The notes: generated from the sequence alone by a model not told the origin. 64,000 nucleotides of DNA from Lichenicoccus sp964245755 (GCA_964245755.1 CAXTNV010000003.1:1-64000), one strand, 5' to 3'. Positions 18,423 to 27,250 are shown, numbered from the stretch's first letter. Program-made: numbers and translations.

Positions 18423-19204
18423 TTAAGATTTGTCAGCGTCTGCAGGAGATCATCCGACGCGGTGATGACCTTGCTGTTCATTTCGTAGGCGCGTTGCGCG
18501 GTGATGAGATCGGTCATCTCGGTGACCACGTTGACGTTGGAACTCTCGACGAAGCCTTGCATGACGCTGCCGAAGCCGGCGGCGTTCGGTGCTCCGGTCG
18601 TCGGAGTGCCGGATGCCGTCGTCTGCAGGAACAGGTTGTCGCCTTGCGCATCGAGGCCGGCTTCATTCGGAAACACTGCGAGTTGAAGCTGGCCCACGGT
18701 CTGCGCCGCGGTCTGGCCGGCTATCGTGGCCTGCACCTGCCCGGAAGTGTTGATGGTGATGCTCTGGGCGTTCGGCGGGACGGTGATGCCAGGCGCCACC
18801 GCGTAGCCGTCCGATGTCACGATCGTGCCGTCGGCGCCGAGGGCAAAGGTGCCGTCGCGTGTGTAGGCGGTATCCCCCGAAGGCAGCGTCACCTGGAAGT
18901 AGCCATTTCCCTGGATCGCAAGATCAAGGCTGTTGCTGGTCTGCGTCAGACTGCCCTGCTCGCTGATCCGATAGATCGCGGCGGTCTTGACGCCCAGTCC
19001 GACTTGCGCCCCCGACGGGACGACAGATCCGCTGTCGGAGCTATTCGAGCCAACCCGACGGAGGTTCTGGTAGATCAGGTCCTGGAACTCAGCGCGACGA
19101 CGCTTGTATCCGGTCGTCGTCATGTTTGCGATGTTGTTCGAGATGACCTCGACGTTGGTCTGCTGTGCCTGCATGCCGGTGCCGGCGATGTCGAGTGCGC
19201 GCAT
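18419..19204 (-). CDS. flgG: flagellar distal rod protein FlgG
   Basis: A 261-residue distal-rod subunit of the normal FlgG length. The N-terminus MRALDIAGTGMQAQQTNVEV and NNIANMTTTGYKRRRAEFQD are signatures of rod/hook axial proteins. The centre has NGYFQVTLPSGDTAYTRDG, and the C-terminal helix VVTEMTDLITAQRAYEMNSK is the conserved axial-protein end. It lies downstream of flgF with 38 bases between them and is coupled to flgA. Confidence 0.96.
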   Translation of the reverse strand: MRALDIAGTGMQAQQTNVEVISNNIANMTTTGYKRRRAEFQDLIYQNLRRVGSNSSDSGSVVPSGAQVGLGVKTAAIYRISEQGSLTQTSNSLDLAIQGNGYFQVTLPSGDTAYTRDGTFALGADGTIVTSDGYAVAPGITVPPNAQSITINTSGQVQATIAGQTAAQTVGQLQLAVFPNEAGLDAQGDNLFLQTTASGTPTTGAPNAAGFGSVMQGFVESSNVNVVTEMTDLITAQRAYEMNSKVITASDDLLQTLTNLK

Positions 19205-19242
19205 GGTCTTCTCCTGCCTGTCAAACGCAGCCGTAGTCTGGA

Positions 19243-19983
19243 CTAGCTCTGCTGCTGAGTGATCTTGTCGATCGCGCTCTGCTGACGGTCGGCTTCGCTG
19301 GACACAAATTGAGAAACGAACTGGAATTCACGCTCAGTTTGCATCATCTGGGTCAGCTCGCTGACCGGCTGCACGTTGCTTTCTTCAAGAGAACCTTGAA
19401 CAACACGTGGTTTGACGGCTGGCTGCGGCGTGCCACTACTGCGAAACAGCTTCCCGCCCTCTGGAAGCAGCTGGTTGGTGTCACTCACGTCGAACACGCC
19501 TACCTGAGCGATGCGCCCGTTGTCGCCGCTGATGGTTCCGTCAGCGGCGACCTGAATATGGCTGTCACCGGCAGGCAACTGGATCGGGCTGCCGCCGGTA
19601 TCGAGCAGGGCGTTTCCTGACGAGTCCGCAACGGTTCCGTCCGCGAGCAGCCCGAACCGACCGGAACGCGTCAGGCGGACCCCATTTGCCGTCTGAACGG
19701 AGAAGAAACCTCCGCTGCCGAGCGCCAGATCAAGCGGGTTCCCGGTCTGCGTGAGAGTGCCTGCCGACTGGTCACGGTAAGTCGCGCGATCCTGGGTGAA
19801 GGACAATATCTTGCCGCCCGGGGCGGTCTGAGCGTCGCGCTGTTTGACCAGGAAGTCGCTGAATAACACCCGCTCGGCCTTGAAGCCGACCGTGCTCGCG
19901 TTGGCGATGTTGCCGGCGATCACGTCCATAGTCCGCTGCTGCGCCTCAAGCTTGGACAGCGCGATATAGGTCGGATTTTCCAT
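19243..19983 (-). CDS. flgF: flagellar proximal rod protein FlgF
   Basis: A 246-residue rod protein. ENPTYIALSKLEAQQRTMDV and GNIANASTVGFKAERVLFSD match FlgF, as do SGGFFSVQTANGVRLTRSG and the end NVQPVSELTQMMQTEREFQF. The ATG at 19983 has AAGGGA seven bases upstream, better than the in-frame ATG at 20010. First gene of the flgF-G-A-H operon, divergent from fliL. Confidence 0.95.
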   Translation of the reverse strand: MENPTYIALSKLEAQQRTMDVIAGNIANASTVGFKAERVLFSDFLVKQRDAQTAPGGKILSFTQDRATYRDQSAGTLTQTGNPLDLALGSGGFFSVQTANGVRLTRSGRFGLLADGTVADSSGNALLDTGGSPIQLPAGDSHIQVAADGTISGDNGRIAQVGVFDVSDTNQLLPEGGKLFRSSGTPQPAVKPRVVQGSLEESNVQPVSELTQMMQTEREFQFVSQFVSSEADRQQSAIDKITQQQS

Positions 19984-20028
19984 TTCTCGTTCCCTTGATC
20001 CTGAGATCATCCACGACGAAAGCTACCA

Positions 20029-20093
20029 AATGGTTAGCGTGGCCTGGATTTCGCTCAGGGAGACCGACAGCTCACGGTCACCACTCCTTAACC
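20029..20093. promoter_or_regulatory. divergent flgF/fliL control region with CtrA-like and sigma-54-like sites
   Basis: Three candidate sites lie between the divergent starts. CTAACCAT on the minus strand (20029-20036) and TTAACC on the plus strand (20088-20093) resemble CtrA half-sites (TTAACCAT). TGGCCTGGATTTCGCT (20040-20055) matches the sigma-54 pattern TGGCACRNNNNTTGCW at 9 of 12 positions, with the correct ten bases between GG and GC. It points toward fliL, whose start is 114 bases beyond the site. Untested pattern matches. Confidence 0.35.
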
Positions 20094-20168
20094 TCTTCAT
20101 GGCAGGGTTGCGTCGACCGTCAGAAGGACGGGCCGGATCGCCACCAGCGTACCCTGGGGAACGCCTTG

Positions 20169-20660
20169 ATGAGCAATGCAGTGGCGACGGCTGAAGGAGA
20201 CGAAAAGAAGGCCGAGAAGTCGATCGTAAGCCGCAAGCTCCTCCTGTTGGCGGCGCCGTTGCTCGTGATTGTAATCACGGGCGGGCTCTGGCTCAGCGGC
20301 GTCGCTGGCAAGTTCGGCGTCGCGAACATGAACCAGACCACCCTCGCGGCGGAGAAGCCTACCCTGATAGATGTGCCCGATATTGTGACCAACCTGGACT
20401 CGGGTACACATCGGGCCGTGTTCATCAAGTTAAAGGCCAGGATCGAGATCCCCTTCTCGCGCGACAAGCCAATCATCTCGGCGAACATGCCGCAGATACT
20501 TGATGCGTTTCACACCTACCTTCGCAGCATGCGTCCTGAAGAGTTGCACGGCGGTGAGGGGACCTACCGCCTGCGCGAGGCTTTGATGAACCGTATCGAT
20601 GCCATAGCGGCTCCCGTCCAGGTAAACGATGTTCTCTTCACCGAAATGCTCATCCAGTGA
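20169..20660 (+). CDS. fliL: flagellar basal body-associated protein FliL
   Basis: A 163-residue inner-membrane protein that rings the stator and supports motor torque. A charged N-tail (EGDEKKAEK), one TM helix at about 24-43, and a periplasmic domain ending in VQVNDVLFTEMLIQ are all typical. The ATG at 20169 has GGGGA eight bases upstream. The stop overlaps the GTG start of fliM (GTGA), so the two are translationally coupled. First gene of the long rightward fliL-to-913-residue-protein operon. Confidence 0.93.
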   Translation: MSNAVATAEGDEKKAEKSIVSRKLLLLAAPLLVIVITGGLWLSGVAGKFGVANMNQTTLAAEKPTLIDVPDIVTNLDSGTHRAVFIKLKARIEIPFSRDKPIISANMPQILDAFHTYLRSMRPEELHGGEGTYRLREALMNRIDAIAAPVQVNDVLFTEMLIQ

Positions 20661-21745
20661 GCGGCTCAGAGGACGACATGGCAGCTGCCTGGGCCGCCGA
20701 GTTGGATGAAGCGGAGCCTGACGTTCAGGCCCCCGTGGCGGAACCGGCCGAGCTCGCGAGGATCCTGAACCAAGCTGAGATCGACTCCCTTCTAGGCTTC
20801 GATGACGTCGGCGGCGAAGCTGGGCCAGAGAGCGGCATCGAGCGCATCATCAGCTCAGGCCTGGTCTCCTACGAGCGGCTACCGATGCTCGAGATCGTCT
20901 TCGATCGCCTAGTGCGGATCATGTCGACGAGCCTGAGAAACTTCACCAGCGATAACGTCGAAGTTTCGATCGACAACGTAGTGTCCCTGCGCTTCGGTGA
21001 CTACCTCAACTCGGTACCGCTTCCGGCGATGTTCGCCGTGTTCAAGGCTGAGGAATGGGAAAACTACGGGCTCATGGTGATAGACTCTGCGATGATCTAC
21101 TCGATCGTCGACGTGCTTCTTGGCGGCCGCCGAGGAACCGCCGCGATGCGGATCGAGGGACGTCCCTACACCACTATCGAGCGAATGCTGGTCGAGCGGC
21201 TGATCCGAGTCGTGCTGGCAGATCTGTCGGCAAGTTTTGATCCATTGTGCTCGATCAGTTTCCGTTTCGAGAGACTTGAGGTTAATTCGCGTTTCGCTGC
21301 GATCTCCAGGCTTTCCAATGCGGCCGTGCTTGCCAAACTGCATGTCGACATGGAGGATCGCGGCGGGCGCATGGAACTGCTGCTGCCTTATGCAACACTC
21401 GAACCGGTGCGCGAGCTGCTACTGCAGCAGTTCATGGGCGAGAAGTTCGGCCGAGACTCGATCTGGGAGACGCATCTTGCTGAAGAATTATGGAGTACGG
21501 AAGTAGATCTCGATGTCGTGCTCGACGAGCAACCGATGCGCCTGTCTGATGTCATCGCATTAAAGCCCGGCGATCAATTTGCGCTCAGACAGGGTCCTGA
21601 TGCTCCGGTACAACTTCGGTGCGGTCAGGTGACGCTGTTCGAAGGCCGCGTCGGGCGGAGAAAGAACCAGATCGCGGTGCGTATCGATCAGGTGCTGGGA
21701 CGACCTCAGGTGGCTCCAGACAGCGTGACGGTGCGCCGGTCGTGA
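20657..21745 (+). CDS. fliM: flagellar motor switch protein FliM
   Basis: A 362-residue C-ring protein. Unlike enterobacterial FliM, the N-terminal 36 residues are an acidic extension (MAAAWAAELDEAEPDV) before the LNQAEIDSLLGF switch motif (about 37-48) that binds phospho-CheY. The middle domain has LPMLEIVFDRLVRIMSTSLR and VLLGGRRGTA, and the C-terminal SpoA domain ends the protein. GTG start overlapping the fliL stop. It works with the CheY and CheZ encoded three genes downstream. Confidence 0.96.
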   Translation: MSGSEDDMAAAWAAELDEAEPDVQAPVAEPAELARILNQAEIDSLLGFDDVGGEAGPESGIERIISSGLVSYERLPMLEIVFDRLVRIMSTSLRNFTSDNVEVSIDNVVSLRFGDYLNSVPLPAMFAVFKAEEWENYGLMVIDSAMIYSIVDVLLGGRRGTAAMRIEGRPYTTIERMLVERLIRVVLADLSASFDPLCSISFRFERLEVNSRFAAISRLSNAAVLAKLHVDMEDRGGRMELLLPYATLEPVRELLLQQFMGEKFGRDSIWETHLAEELWSTEVDLDVVLDEQPMRLSDVIALKPGDQFALRQGPDAPVQLRCGQVTLFEGRVGRRKNQIAVRIDQVLGRPQVAPDSVTVRRS

Positions 21746-21758
21746 CGAGGAGCCGAGC

Positions 21759-22241
21759 ATGAGCAGCATGCAATGGTTGCTGGAGGTTCTCCTGATCGGG
21801 CTTCTCCTGGCCACGCTGTTCCACGCCTTGCGGCTGGAGAAGGCGCTTGGCGTGCTTCGTCGAGACCGCGCAGCGCTGGAGGAACTCGTGGCCGGCTTCA
21901 ACGACAGCACGCGTCAGGCTGAGAGCGGCATCGATCGGCTTCGTGTCGTGGCCGACGGCGCCGGAAGGCAGATCGCTCGACATGTCGACCAAGCCAAGGC
22001 CTTGAAGAACGATCTGGTGTTCCTCACCGAACGCGGCGAGAAACTTGCGGATCAACTAGACAGCCTTGTCCGGCAGGCGCGCCCGACCGCCGAGCCGACA
22101 CCTCTGCTAGCACGGTCAGCTACCCGACCAGTCCCAAAGCTTCACGCGGTGCCTGAGGAAGCTCCGTCCGCAGACGGAGACGTTCGGATCCGGAGCCATG
22201 CCGAGAAAGAGCTGCTGCGCGCGCTGCGGATGGCCCGGTGA
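21759..22241 (+). CDS. DUF6468 domain membrane protein of flagellar operon
   Basis: A 160-residue protein: one N-terminal TM helix (about 5-22, WLLEVLLIGLLLATLFHAL), a coiled-coil region (about 27-105, LRLEKALGVLRRDRAALEEL through TERGEKLADQLDSLVRQ) and a basic tail ending HAEKELLRALRMAR. This is the DUF6468 family, found next to fliM/motE in Rhodospirillales; its function is not established. The stop overlaps the motE start (GTGA). The topology suggests a membrane-anchored coiled coil near the C-ring or stator. Confidence 0.75.
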   Translation: MSSMQWLLEVLLIGLLLATLFHALRLEKALGVLRRDRAALEELVAGFNDSTRQAESGIDRLRVVADGAGRQIARHVDQAKALKNDLVFLTERGEKLADQLDSLVRQARPTAEPTPLLARSATRPVPKLHAVPEEAPSADGDVRIRSHAEKELLRALRMAR

Positions 22242-22906
22242 CGATCATGGTGTCTCGTCTGCTTCCACTGCGACTGCTTCCGGTGACGATCATCGTCATC
22301 GTCGTACTTCTTTCGGCGAAGGTCGTCACCTTCGCGAAGAACGCCAGTGACGCACTTGGCGTGGCACCTCAGCCTGTCTCAATGGCGTCGCCTCCGACGC
22401 CCGACCGCCCCATCACGTTCCCGTCCCCGAGCCCGGCGCAGACGTCGGCCAGCGAAGTCAGCAGCGCCGAGCGGGTTCTGCTGCAGGATCTGCGCGGTCG
22501 TCGTGAGCAGCTCGACGCACGCGAGCATGCTCTAGAACAACGCAACGCGGTTCTCGCGGCGGCTGAAGCCCGAGTTCAGAGCAAGATCGATCACCTTGCG
22601 GCGCTGCAATCCCGGCTGGACGAGCTCGACCGTGCACGGAAGCAACGTCAGGACGCGAACTGGACCGGCCTCGTCAAGGTCTACGAGACGATGAAGCCGC
22701 GAGACGCCGCTGCGATCTTCGATGTGCTCGACATGCATGTCCTGCTCGAAGTTCTGGACAGGATGAACGAGCGCAAGGCGGCAGGAGTGCTCGCGGCGAT
22801 GCAGCCGGAGCGAGCTCGTCTGGCAACGCAGATGCTGGCACAGATGCGGCTTCGCCAGGACGTCGTAGCCGCACCCCTTCCTGCCAGCTCCTCAGTCAAT
22901 CCCTGA
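22238..22906 (+). CDS. MotE-like protein with MgtE-N-type domain
   Basis: A 222-residue protein with an N-terminal TM segment (about 11-28), a Pro/Ser linker, a coiled coil (LRGRREQLDAREHALEQRN through LQSRLDELDRAR, about 80-130) and a C-terminal MgtE-N-like helical domain (YETMKPRDAAAIFDVLDM, DRMNERKAAGVLAAMQPERA). This matches MotE, a periplasmic chaperone for the motility protein MotC in rhizobia. The role here is inferred from the family. GTG start overlapping the previous stop. Confidence 0.82.
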   Translation: MTIMVSRLLPLRLLPVTIIVIVVLLSAKVVTFAKNASDALGVAPQPVSMASPPTPDRPITFPSPSPAQTSASEVSSAERVLLQDLRGRREQLDAREHALEQRNAVLAAAEARVQSKIDHLAALQSRLDELDRARKQRQDANWTGLVKVYETMKPRDAAAIFDVLDMHVLLEVLDRMNERKAAGVLAAMQPERARLATQMLAQMRLRQDVVAAPLPASSSVNP

Positions 22907-22930
22907 ACTCGCACGGTGAAAGTTGAGATC

Positions 22931-23317
22931 ATGTCCGTTGATAAATCAATGAATGTTCTGATCGTCGACGACTACAAAACGATGTTACGGATCATTCGCA
23001 ACCTACTCAAACAGATCGACTTCAACAACGTTGAAGAGGCCTCGGATGGAGCGGAAGCGCTGAGCAAGCTGAAGACAGGACATTACGGGCTGATAATAAG
23101 CGACTGGAACATGCAGCCGATGACGGGTCTGGAGCTTCTTACGGAGGTGCGTAAGGATCCCAAACTGAAGCCGCTTCCGTTCATCATGATAACTGCCGAG
23201 AGCAAGATCGAGAACGTCGTCGCGGCGAAGCAGGCGGGAGTGTCCAATTATATTGTCAAGCCGTTCAACGCGGAGACGCTGCGCGACAAGATCGAGAAGG
23301 TGTTGTGCCATGCATGA
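22931..23317 (+). CDS. cheY: chemotaxis response regulator CheY
   Basis: A 128-residue single receiver domain. Acidic pair Asp13/Asp14 in IVDDYKTM, phospho-acceptor Asp58 in ISDWNMQPMTG, the conserved MITAES Thr and Lys in YIVKPFNAET are all present. Phosphorylated CheY binds FliM, encoded just upstream, to change motor rotation. The ATG at 22931 is preferred; a GTG at 22916 would add five residues. Its last codons overlap the cheZ start, so CheY and its phosphatase are produced together. Confidence 0.94.
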   Translation: MSVDKSMNVLIVDDYKTMLRIIRNLLKQIDFNNVEEASDGAEALSKLKTGHYGLIISDWNMQPMTGLELLTEVRKDPKLKPLPFIMITAESKIENVVAAKQAGVSNYIVKPFNAETLRDKIEKVLCHA

Positions 23318-23933
23318 TGCAAAGTCTCTTTCCAAGCGCATGACGGAACTGCGGGCGCGCTATCCGGAGGGGGAGTCCGACATGATCACCGATGTCGTGC
23401 TCGCGGTACTTGGAAGCATGACCGGCGACATCAGCTTACGCGAGACGGCACTTCTCTACGAGATCGGCGCTCTGGGAGAGGCGGTAGCCACTGCGCGGCA
23501 AGAGATTGCGGCCCTTAAAGTTGACGATATCACGGCGAGCTATATCCCATGCGCGACTGATGAGCTCGATGCGATCGTGGCTCACACGGCTGCGGCGACG
23601 GAGAGCATCTTGGAGGCTTGTGAGACGCTGGACGCGCTCGGTGCGACGTTGAAAGGCGACGCGGCGCGGAGCATGCAGGAAGCGACGGTCAAGATCTACG
23701 AGTCCTGCAGTTTCCAGGACATCACCGGCCAGCGCATCACGAAAGTGGTTTTCACCCTGAAGACGATCGAGACGACGATCGCCCGTATCGTCGACAGGTT
23801 TGGTCGTGCGCCGGCCGAGCGGCAGGACACCGTTCCTGTCTCGGAACCAGAAAGCCTCCTCAACGGTCCGCAGCTTCCTGCGAGCGCGATGGATCAGTCG
23901 GACATCGACAAGCTGCTGGCAAGCTTCGACTAG
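23310..23933 (+). CDS. cheZ: protein phosphatase CheZ
   Basis: A 207-residue CheZ that dephosphorylates CheY-P. A long helical hairpin carries SCSFQDITGQRITKVV, which contains the catalytic Gln/Asp of CheZ. The C-terminus MDQSDIDKLLASFD is the CheY-binding peptide helix. The ATG at 23310 overlaps the cheY gene by eight bases. CheZ is not universal in alphaproteobacteria, so its presence informs how the signal is terminated here. Confidence 0.92.
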   Translation: MHDAKSLSKRMTELRARYPEGESDMITDVVLAVLGSMTGDISLRETALLYEIGALGEAVATARQEIAALKVDDITASYIPCATDELDAIVAHTAAATESILEACETLDALGATLKGDAARSMQEATVKIYESCSFQDITGQRITKVVFTLKTIETTIARIVDRFGRAPAERQDTVPVSEPESLLNGPQLPASAMDQSDIDKLLASFD

Positions 23934-23939
23934 GGCACG

Positions 23940-26681
23940 ATGCGAAGCCTTTCCGCAGGTCCAGTCCGTGCCATTTGGATCACGATCGTTTGCTTGATCG
24001 CGCAGTGTTCGGTCGCGCGGTCGGAGGAGCAGTTCCATCCGCTGCGGCAGAATGCGATGCACGGTTCGGGGCTCGTTCTTCCGAGGGCTGTCAGTTATCT
24101 TCCGGCAGCCGTTCGCGGCCATGCAAGGACCCGTCCCGTTCACCTGCGGAAGGTGCCGGGCTTGGCTGCAGACCAGGGTGCCGCGGGGCGGTCGGTGCCA
24201 CAACAGGCTGATCGATCATCCGAGGCCGATGCGCCCACCCTGCTTCAAAAGTATGACACCGTTCTTCCTGGTCTTCCGGATGCCCTTGTCGCTGTTGTGG
24301 AAGGTGTTTCGCCTGAAGCATCCAAGCAGTCGGTCTCACCTAGAGCTCCAGGGATGGTGCATCCCTCTGCTTCGTCTGTGACATCAGCCGCGTCGGGGTC
24401 GCTTGGCCCGGTATCGCTTACGGCGGCGATTGTCCAACTCGGCGATCCCGCGAGACATGGCTTGTTCTTGCCGTGCGAGGCGAGCGTCGGAGCTGCTGCC
24501 CTCGAGCGTGATGAGGGCCTTCTGCTGGTTTTCGACGCGGCGCGACCGTTCGACCTATCGACCGTACAGGATGATCCGCTCGGTGCACGATCCTCGGTCC
24601 AACTTCTTCCGGAGGCGACCGTCTTGCGGCTGCCCGGGCGCCGCGCCGACCAAGTCGAGCTGCGCCGCCTGCCGACGGGCTGGTTGATCGAGCCGAAGGA
24701 GCCAGGCAGTCCTACCAGGTCAATCACGCCCCGGATGCGTGGTTCCGATCTCAGCCTGCCGATCGAGGCTCCGGGACGCGTCGTCGTCGTGCCCGATCCG
24801 CGAACGGGCGGAAACCTCCTCGTGGGTACAACCCGGAACGACCACGATGCGATGGCCGCGGTCCGGCGCGGAAGCGTCGCGACGCTCGAACAGACCCTGC
24901 TGGGGGTTGCGGTCACGCCGCTTTCGGATCGGCTCGAGCTCAGACCCGCGAGCGATGCCTTCCTTCTGGGAGGAGCGGCACCCGAGAGTCTGCCTCCGGG
25001 CGGCGACGGGTCCGCTCAGGATGGGACCGAAGAGGGGTCGGGTGGTCGCGTCATGTCGCTGAATGACGATCCGGTTGCGATACTCTACCGCCGCTTCAAG
25101 GAGGCGGAGGCAGCCGCTGCCGCGGCTCCTGCGGCATCTCGGTTCCTGCCGAGACTTGCGGCTGCACAGGAAGCACTAGCCTTGGGCGACGGTCACCAGG
25201 CGGCGACGATCATCCGGGTTGCGGCGGCAGATGACGCACGCGAGGCGACGGCGCTCCGCCCGCGGCTGATCCTCGCCGCCGCCGCTCTGGTCGATCACCA
25301 CGCTGATGGCGTGGACCTGCTCGACGATCCTCAGCTTGCGGCCGCTGGCGAGGTTGGGCTCTGGCGTGCGGTGAAACTCGCCGAGCGAGACCCGTCATCA
25401 CCGGAAGCAGCACGCGGTTTCGCAGCCAACCTCTCGTTGCTGCGGTCGTATCCGGCGCCGCTCAGGAACATCCTGATGCCGCTCGCCGGGGAGTCGTTGG
25501 TGCGCGGAGGCACGCAGGCGCAGGCGGCGCTCGAGCCGACGCTGCAGCCTGCGGCAGCGCTGATCTTCGCCCGTGCTCTGCTGGCCGAGCGGCAGGACCG
25601 GAAGCCTGCGGCTCTTGCAGACCTCGATCGTCTGGCGTTCGATCGCGATCTCCGTGTGGCCGACCGGGCGGTCGAGGAAGCGATTTCCCTCCGCCAAACC
25701 ATGCCGTCCGCGAAGCCCAGGGAGCTGGCTGATCTGCTAGAAGCCCATCTGCTCGATGCACGGATCGCCGGACACGAGGCGGCGAGCCAGCTGCACCTTG
25801 CCACGCTTCGCATGCAGGCCGGACAGTGGGAGAAGGCTCTGCAGCTGCTCAGGGCGGTGGCCTTCCAGCACCCCGAGCAACAGGGCGAGGTGCGTGATCA
25901 CGTGGCTCAGGTCCTCAAGAGCCTCGCTTCCGCGCCTCCGAAGGCCGGGGGCGAAGCGGCGCTTGATCAAGCGGCACTGATCGAGGCGAATGCCGACATG
26001 CTGCCGGATGGTACGGCTGGCGGCCAGGTCTCGCTGTTTCTGGCGGCGCGGTTGCAGGCGCTCGGTCTACCGGAACGTGCAGCCCCGATCATCCAGAGGA
26101 TGATGCGGGCGACTGGTCCCGGTTCCGACAAGGTGGCGCTCGGGTCGCAGCTCGCCGCGCTCGACCTACAGCAGGGTGATTTCGCGGGAGCGCGGGCGGC
26201 CCTGAACGAGTCCGAAGGCGAGCGTCCACCTCAAGAAGCGGCTGAATCTCGCCTGATCCTGATGGCCCGGGCTCTCGCGGGTGTTGGTCAGCTTGACCAG
26301 GCGCTCGCTGAGGTCGCGCCGCTGCGCACTCCTGCGGCGCTTGATCTACGGGCGAGCCTGCTCGCGGATCGCGGGGACTGGACCGGAGCAACCGACACGT
26401 TGCTGTTGTCTGCCGGCCATGATCTGCCGACGACGGGAAAGGCGGATGCAGCTGGCCAGGATCTGCTGCTTAGACTGGCCTCTGCGGGCTCCCGCACCGC
26501 GGACCGGGCCCGGATCGAGCGGGTGAGGAAACTGGGAGAGGAACGCTTCAGCGATGCCGGCAAGCAGGCGCTGTTCCATCTTCTGACCTCCGACCCGGAT
26601 GATGTCCGTTCGACCAGGGCATCATCCGAGATCGCAACTCTTGGCCATTCGCCAGCCGCCCTCAACACGATCTCGAAGTAG
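23940..26681 (+). CDS. uncharacterised 913-residue exported alpha-solenoid protein
   Basis: Not recognised. A signal peptide (MRSLSAGPVRAIWITIVCLI through SVARSEE) is followed by a low-complexity, Ser/Ala/Pro-rich stretch (about 35-170). A probable beta-rich domain comes next (about 180-330, with HGLFLPCEASVGAAALERDE and APGRVVVVPDPRTG). From about residue 385 to the end it is a long alpha-helical repeat region with TPR-like helical pairs (ASQLHLATLRMQAGQWEKAL; DQALAEVAPLRTPAALDLRA). It starts six bases after cheZ and so ends the fliL operon. Export plus TPR-like repeats suggest a periplasmic scaffold for the motor or envelope; this is inference. Confidence 0.75.
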   Translation: MRSLSAGPVRAIWITIVCLIAQCSVARSEEQFHPLRQNAMHGSGLVLPRAVSYLPAAVRGHARTRPVHLRKVPGLAADQGAAGRSVPQQADRSSEADAPTLLQKYDTVLPGLPDALVAVVEGVSPEASKQSVSPRAPGMVHPSASSVTSAASGSLGPVSLTAAIVQLGDPARHGLFLPCEASVGAAALERDEGLLLVFDAARPFDLSTVQDDPLGARSSVQLLPEATVLRLPGRRADQVELRRLPTGWLIEPKEPGSPTRSITPRMRGSDLSLPIEAPGRVVVVPDPRTGGNLLVGTTRNDHDAMAAVRRGSVATLEQTLLGVAVTPLSDRLELRPASDAFLLGGAAPESLPPGGDGSAQDGTEEGSGGRVMSLNDDPVAILYRRFKEAEAAAAAAPAASRFLPRLAAAQEALALGDGHQAATIIRVAAADDAREATALRPRLILAAAALVDHHADGVDLLDDPQLAAAGEVGLWRAVKLAERDPSSPEAARGFAANLSLLRSYPAPLRNILMPLAGESLVRGGTQAQAALEPTLQPAAALIFARALLAERQDRKPAALADLDRLAFDRDLRVADRAVEEAISLRQTMPSAKPRELADLLEAHLLDARIAGHEAASQLHLATLRMQAGQWEKALQLLRAVAFQHPEQQGEVRDHVAQVLKSLASAPPKAGGEAALDQAALIEANADMLPDGTAGGQVSLFLAARLQALGLPERAAPIIQRMMRATGPGSDKVALGSQLAALDLQQGDFAGARAALNESEGERPPQEAAESRLILMARALAGVGQLDQALAEVAPLRTPAALDLRASLLADRGDWTGATDTLLLSAGHDLPTTGKADAAGQDLLLRLASAGSRTADRARIERVRKLGEERFSDAGKQALFHLLTSDPDDVRSTRASSEIATLGHSPAALNTISK

Positions 26682-27250
26682 GATCGGCGAGCCTCGAATC
26701 GTCTGGCCGGTAGACCAGTCTGCCTTAGGCGGCAACTTCCTTTCGGCTCGCGGAGCCTCGCGCTCGGGACCGGAAGCGGCCCCGCCTGGCCACGTCCCCC
26801 GGGCGCTCCGGGTCAGACCGGGCTCGCGGCGGGGTGGCCGCGCAGGCCCAGGATCCCGCTGAGGGTACCCAGGGTGAGCTGGCGAAGCGGGGCGCAGTGC
26901 CGTCAGCGGGAACCCGGCCGAGAGGCCATCGCCGCCGTGCATGTCATACGCGAACCCAGAAGCTTCGCGGCCGCAGAGTTCTCCAAGGAGAAGGTATCCT
27001 CGTTGGTGATCCGACCCATCAGCAGCTCGGCCTGCGGGCGGACAACGACCTCGGTCTACACATCGGCCGACTTCCTCAGCCTGAACTGCTGACAATCGAT
27101 CGCGCATCGCGGCGCCGCCACGAGCCGGTATCTGGCCGCGCCCACCGTGGCCCGGCGATGCCATATCGGGCGCGGTCAGGAGAACCGAGCGGTCCGAACG
27201 ATCCTGACGCGTCAGGAAGATGCCGGACAGGTCGCAGCTTCAGTCCGAAC
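26682..27250. other. gene-free stretch, possible degraded coding remnant
   Basis: 569 bases with no convincing gene. On the minus strand between about 27055 and 26903, one frame without stops reads TEVVVRPQAELLMGRITNED and continues for about 50 residues to a TGA, with protein-like composition. A stop codon immediately precedes it and no start is present, so it may be a decayed C-terminal fragment. A perfect palindrome lies at 27202-27217. Confidence 0.35.
27202..27217. repeat. 16-bp perfect palindrome
   Basis: TCCTGACGCGTCAGGA is its own reverse complement. It lies 34 bases after the stop of the thioredoxin-like gene (minus strand). It could be a terminator stem without a T-run, or a protein-binding site. 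Confidence 0.6.
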
